Of a DNA stretch of 64,000 nucleotides, positions 60,840-64,000 are shown in pieces. The DNA lies in contig CAKRCD010000001.1 in NCBI GenBank assembly GCA_934307065.1, forward strand, positions 62,001-126,000, written 5' to 3'. This DNA comes from an uncultured Bariatricus sp. (GTDB lineage Bacteria > Bacillota > Clostridia > Lachnospirales > Lachnospiraceae). Under the pieces are notes generated by a model. It ran no database searches. It saw nothing but the letters and a program-made list of their open reading frames with translations, and had not been told where the DNA came from. Numbering within the stretch: position 1 is the stretch's first letter; the number at the start of each line of letters is the position of its first letter. The translations under genes and the position numbers were made by a program.

Positions 60840-63386
60840 ATGGAGAAAAGGCTGGAAGAAGAGGTTCAGGTCCGGCAGCCGGTTGAACGTATTCGCGCAA
60901 ATTATAAGGAAGGTTTGACTGATGCGCAAGTAAAAGAACGAATGGAAAAGGGCTGGTCTAACCGGGCGGCAGATACACCGGAAAAGACAAATGAGCAGAT
61001 TATCAAAGAAAATACTTTTACATATTTTAACCTTATTTTTCTAGTACTTGGGATTTTGCTGATTATTGCCCGTTCGTACCGCAGTCTTACTTTTTTACCT
61101 GTAATCATTATCAATACATTAATTGGTATTGTACAGGAAATCAAGGCGAAAAATGTACTTGCAAAGATGAATATGTTACATGCGCCGCATGCCATTGTGG
61201 TAAGAAATGGAAAAAGGTCTCAGATTCCTTCGGAGGAACTTGTACTGGATGATGTGGTATTGTTTTCGGCTGGCAATCAGATATGTGCAGACGCAGAGGT
61301 AACTGTAGGAACGGTCCGTGTAAATGAGTCTCTTCTGACAGGAGAATCGGACGAAATTGAGAAAAAAAAGGGTGCAAAACTTATGTCTGGAAGCTTTGTG
61401 GCTTCTGGAAAATGCTATGCAAGACTGGATAAAGTAGGGGAAGATTCTTATATTTCCAAGCTTACCATCGAAGCGAAGAAGATGAATAACACGGAACAGT
61501 CCGAAATGATAGTTTCTATCAATAAACTGGTAAAATTCGCAGGAATTGCGATTATTCCAATTGGTATTGCCCTGTTTGTGCAAGGCTTTGTATTCCAAAA
61601 TCAGGGATTTTCACAAAGTATTGTATCCATGGTGGCTGCAGTGATTGGTATGATTCCGGAAGGTCTTTATTTGCTTGCAACCATTGCAATGGCAGTCAGC
61701 ACCATGCGGCTTGCGAAGAAAGAAGTTTTGCTTCATGATATGAAGAGTATCGAAACTCTGGCCCGTGTAAATATTCTTTGCGTTGATAAGACAGGAACTA
61801 TTACGGAAAATGAGATGCGGGTCTGCGAGTTGGTAGATTTAAGAAAGCAGAAAGATTTGGAAGACGCAGATTCTATGTCAGAGAATTTGGACAATTCTAC
61901 GACAGCGGATTCGGACGAGACATTAGATTCTACGACAGCGGATTCTAATAGGAAGAAAGAGAACAAAGTTAACCAGACTGGAGAACATCTGGAAGAGTTA
62001 GTCAGTGATTTTGTAATGGCGATGAATGCGGATAACATTACGATGAAAACACTGAAAACACATTTTATTTCAGGAACAGGAAGAATTCCGAAGAAGATAT
62101 TTGGATTTTCTTCTTCCTACAAATATAGTGCAGCTGTATTTTCCGATGGAAATTATGTGCTTGGTGCACCGGAAATGGTACTGCGTGAACAGTATGAAGA
62201 ATATCAGGAACAGATAGAGAGTCTTGCAATGGGCGGAAAGCGAGTGCTGTTGTTTGGTAAATACGAAGGAGAACTGGATGGAAAGCAACTGATCGGAGAG
62301 GTAATGCCTTTGGGACTTATTACACTTGCTAATCCAATCCGAAAAAATGCAAAGAAAACCTTTGAATATTTTGCCCAACAAGGTGTTCAGATTAAAGTTA
62401 TTTCAGGAGATAATCCGATTACAGTCTCTCAGATTGCCGGAGAAGCCGGAATTGAAGGGGCAGAGAACTATATAGATGCCTCTACGATTAAGAGCAACCA
62501 ACAGATGGCTGTGGCCTTGCAGAAGTATTCTGTATTTGGAAGAGTGACACCAAAGCAGAAGCGAAGTATTGTCCATATTCTCCAAAAGATGGGAAATACA
62601 GTTGCAATGACAGGTGATGGTGTAAATGATGTACTGGCATTAAAGGATGCAGATTGCAGCGTTGCCATGGCATCAGGTAGTGAAGCCGCATCTCAGGTAG
62701 CACAGGTTGTATTACTGGATTCGGATTTTTCAAAAATGCCATCGGTTGTTCTGGAGGGCAGAAGAGTAGTTAACAATATCCAAAGGTCGGCAGGACTGTT
62801 TTTCGTAAAAAATATTTTTTCATTTTTACTGTCAATTTTGTCCATGGTATTTATGTTTTCTTATCCACTGGAACCGTCACAAATTTCGTTTATCAGTATG
62901 TTTACGATTGGAATTCCGGGATTCTTCTTGGCACTGGAACCAGATGAATCCAGAATTGAAGAAAAGTTCCTGCCAAATGTAATGAAAAATGCAATTCCGG
63001 GAGGTGTTGCAGATGTGCTGGCAGTAGGTGCGCTTGTATTCTGCGGTCAGGCATTTCACCTCGAAAGTACCGGTATTGCTACCGCGGCAACACTTTTGCT
63101 TGCTGTAGTAGGATTTATGGTATTGTATAAGATTAGCCGGCCACTAAACAAATTAAGGGCTGCTGTCCTGATTGGAAATATGGTTGCATTAATTGTGTGT
63201 GGACTTAGTCTGAACAGGCTGTTTGCTTTAAAAGCAATGCCATTAGAGTGCGTTCTTTTGTTTGTCATGTTTTCCTTTACGGCAGAATCATTTCTGCGGT
63301 ATCTTGGAATCATTATGGACTGGTGCTATACACTTCCATCCAAACTGCGCCAAAGAAAACATAACAATAAGGTGCCTTCAAAGTAA
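60840..63386 (+). CDS. Cation-translocating P-type ATPase (CtpE-like)
   Basis: 848 residues. The actuator loop has LLTGESDE, the phosphorylated Asp316 is in CVDKTGTIT, and MTGDGVNDVLALKDADC is the hinge motif. About eight to ten membrane helices surround them. It lacks N-terminal metal-binding domains and a CPC motif, so it is not a heavy-metal P1B pump; the layout resembles CtpE-type Ca2+ ATPases. A low-complexity insert after the phosphorylation site holds two copies of STTADS. The start ATG 60840 follows AAAGAGAGATG. Confidence 0.9.
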   Translation: MEKRLEEEVQVRQPVERIRANYKEGLTDAQVKERMEKGWSNRAADTPEKTNEQIIKENTFTYFNLIFLVLGILLIIARSYRSLTFLPVIIINTLIGIVQEIKAKNVLAKMNMLHAPHAIVVRNGKRSQIPSEELVLDDVVLFSAGNQICADAEVTVGTVRVNESLLTGESDEIEKKKGAKLMSGSFVASGKCYARLDKVGEDSYISKLTIEAKKMNNTEQSEMIVSINKLVKFAGIAIIPIGIALFVQGFVFQNQGFSQSIVSMVAAVIGMIPEGLYLLATIAMAVSTMRLAKKEVLLHDMKSIETLARVNILCVDKTGTITENEMRVCELVDLRKQKDLEDADSMSENLDNSTTADSDETLDSTTADSNRKKENKVNQTGEHLEELVSDFVMAMNADNITMKTLKTHFISGTGRIPKKIFGFSSSYKYSAAVFSDGNYVLGAPEMVLREQYEEYQEQIESLAMGGKRVLLFGKYEGELDGKQLIGEVMPLGLITLANPIRKNAKKTFEYFAQQGVQIKVISGDNPITVSQIAGEAGIEGAENYIDASTIKSNQQMAVALQKYSVFGRVTPKQKRSIVHILQKMGNTVAMTGDGVNDVLALKDADCSVAMASGSEAASQVAQVVLLDSDFSKMPSVVLEGRRVVNNIQRSAGLFFVKNIFSFLLSILSMVFMFSYPLEPSQISFISMFTIGIPGFFLALEPDESRIEEKFLPNVMKNAIPGGVADVLAVGALVFCGQAFHLESTGIATAATLLLAVVGFMVLYKISRPLNKLRAAVLIGNMVALIVCGLSLNRLFALKAMPLECVLLFVMFSFTAESFLRYLGIIMDWCYTLPSKLRQRKHNNKVPSK
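61894..61945 (+). repeat. In-frame 33-base repeat inside the P-type ATPase gene
   Basis: The 19-base unit ATTCTACGACAGCGGATTC occurs at 61894-61912 and 61927-61945, 33 bases apart, giving two STTADS peptides in an acidic loop of the ATPase nucleotide-binding domain. The whole period is 11 codons, so copy-number change would keep the frame. Confidence 0.85.
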
Positions 63387-63406
63387 AAGCAAGTTTATAA
63401 CATAAT

Positions 63407-63793
63407 CTATATACAAAACAAGGTCTGTCGGATTTTATTTCGACAGACCTTGTTTATGCATATGATACACATATTAATAAGTTTAAGGGTGCTTATTTCA
63501 TACTGGTTTGTGCTATTTCGCCAAAAACAGTTAACGATTGCAAGTCCAATTGCGGTCCAAGAAGCTTCCGGCAGTCCGCACATTAAAGCTATAGCAGGAA
63601 GACCCATGAGGAGCCAACCACTCATATCGGATGCTTCAGCGCTCATGACCGTGACGAAGGGACCTAGCTTTCTTCCGCCTAAATAGAAATCATCGGATTT
63701 TGCGTTCTTTTTTGAATATCCAACTCCAATCCCCACCATTGCAGCAAGATAGCAAATAATAGTAATTAAAATAATCAATTGTGATATTGTCAT
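63407..63793 (-). pseudogene. Truncated sodium/proline symporter (PutP) remnant
   Basis: The - strand frame starts well (ATG 63793, AAAGGAGG upstream). Its first 88 or so residues match the PutP start: membrane helix 1, DDFYLGGRKLGPFVTVMSAEASDMSGWLLMGLPA (read in parts), then CGLPEASWTAIGLAI. After about 63525 the homology stops and 38 unrelated residues lead to the stop. A full symporter has about 500 residues, and the missing part is not in the window. It is therefore a deletion remnant, though a 128-residue product could still be made. Confidence 0.8.
63417..63456. terminator. Bidirectional terminator between the P-type ATPase and putP remnant
   Basis: AACAAGGTCTGTCG and CGACAGACCTTGTT form a perfect 14-pair stem around GATTTTATTT. 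It lies between convergent genes, with a T-rich tail on both strands. Confidence 0.8.
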
Positions 63794-63891
63794 GTTACAG
63801 CCTCCTTTAGATACAACATATATTGTATCATATTATCACGGTAAAGTGATAAAGACAAGAGGGTTTATAAAAATATCAGTAGGACTATAAG

Positions 63892-63930
63892 AAATCAGGG
63901 TAAGAAAAGATGCTTTTCTTACCCTGATTT
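63892..63930 (-). terminator. Terminator of the - strand gene at the window end
   Basis: AAATCAGGGTAAGAAAAG and CTTTTCTTACCCTGATTT form a perfect 18-pair hairpin with a tiny loop. It starts seven bases after the stop codon of the partial gene on the - strand. Confidence 0.85.
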
Positions 63931-63936
63931 ACTAAA

Positions 63937-64000
63937 TTAAATTTCATTTGCAACTTTGTATCCGGAACGAATAGCTTCCGCTATACTTGCAGTCTGTTCT
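63937..64000 (-). CDS. C-terminal end of an unidentified protein (partial)
   Basis: On the - strand the frame reads EQTASIAEAIRSGYKVANEI and then TAA at 63939-63937. The TASIAEAIRSGYxxA pattern resembles the end of FAD- or NAD(P)-dependent oxidoreductases, which close with a helix that contacts the flavin. Only 20 residues are visible, so the family is a guess. The following perfect hairpin supports a real gene end. Confidence 0.6.
   Translation of the reverse strand, partial: EQTASIAEAIRSGYKVANEI

Noticed and set aside
1..64000. CRISPR array, rRNA operon, prophage or conjugative element
   Set aside because: No regularly spaced repeats, rRNA sequence, integrase, phage structural or conjugation genes were seen; the IS1182-like element is the only mobile unit found.

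Overview
The window is a contiguous piece of a chromosome from a low-GC, anaerobic, spore-forming Firmicute. The best fit is a gut Lachnospiraceae (Blautia/Dorea/Mediterraneibacter-like; the genus is not resolved). Supporting signs are an rnf operon, a U32 protein, GerW/YtfJ with its DUF2953 partner, a DUF5688 protein, strong Shine-Dalgarno sequences and TTGACA/TATAAT promoters. Nearly all genes lie on the + strand. No rRNA, CRISPR array or prophage is visible. All functional statements are from reading the sequence; no search was run.

Region 1 (1-6,300): tail of an upstream gene, then hemZ-hisS-aspS-NCS2 purine permease, then two identical tRNA-Gly(GCC) genes behind a consensus promoter. Region 2 (6,400-18,470): a peptidoglycan amidase; a chorismate mutase-shikimate kinase fusion, a YqeG phosphatase and aroD; efp; a DUF5688 gene; tRNA-Arg(CCG) on the - strand; argS; an AlaX-type editing protein; a CPBP protease; a secreted NlpC/P60 hydrolase with a folded leader; and overlapping ispH and S1 genes. 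Region 3 (18,600-26,150): the complete rnfCDGEAB operon with a DUF2752 gene at its end, a convergent apbE flavinyltransferase, and a NusG-II-domain/Gx-transporter pair, which together look like a redox pump plus its flavinylation support.

Region 4 (26,160-35,670): ruvAB, zapA, a U32 protein, a SEDS glycosyltransferase overlapping a class B PBP, and a hypothetical-DUF2953-GerW set. Region 5 (35,850-54,640): the familiar rpsB-tsf-pyrH-frr-uppS-cdsA-dxr-rseP neighbourhood, split by about 11 kb that holds an NRAMP transporter, pxpB-pxpC-accB-accC-pxpA, a MATE pump, an FMN alpha-hydroxyacid dehydrogenase, trmO, dus and an EamA transporter. greA follows rseP. Region 6 (54,661-56,544): an apparently intact IS1182-like element. 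Region 7 (56,600-64,000): glyA, then a TetR regulator, a DUF308 membrane protein, a radical SAM enzyme and a P-type ATPase, a truncated putP, and the tail of one further - strand gene.

The most interesting units are two. The pxp/acc cluster carries every domain type of a urea-carboxylase-like biotin enzyme as separate genes together with a 5-oxoprolinase subunit and a transporter. The rnf-apbE-NusG_II-Gx neighbourhood pairs a redox pump with a flavinylating enzyme. The radical SAM/P-type ATPase group is a less certain candidate system.
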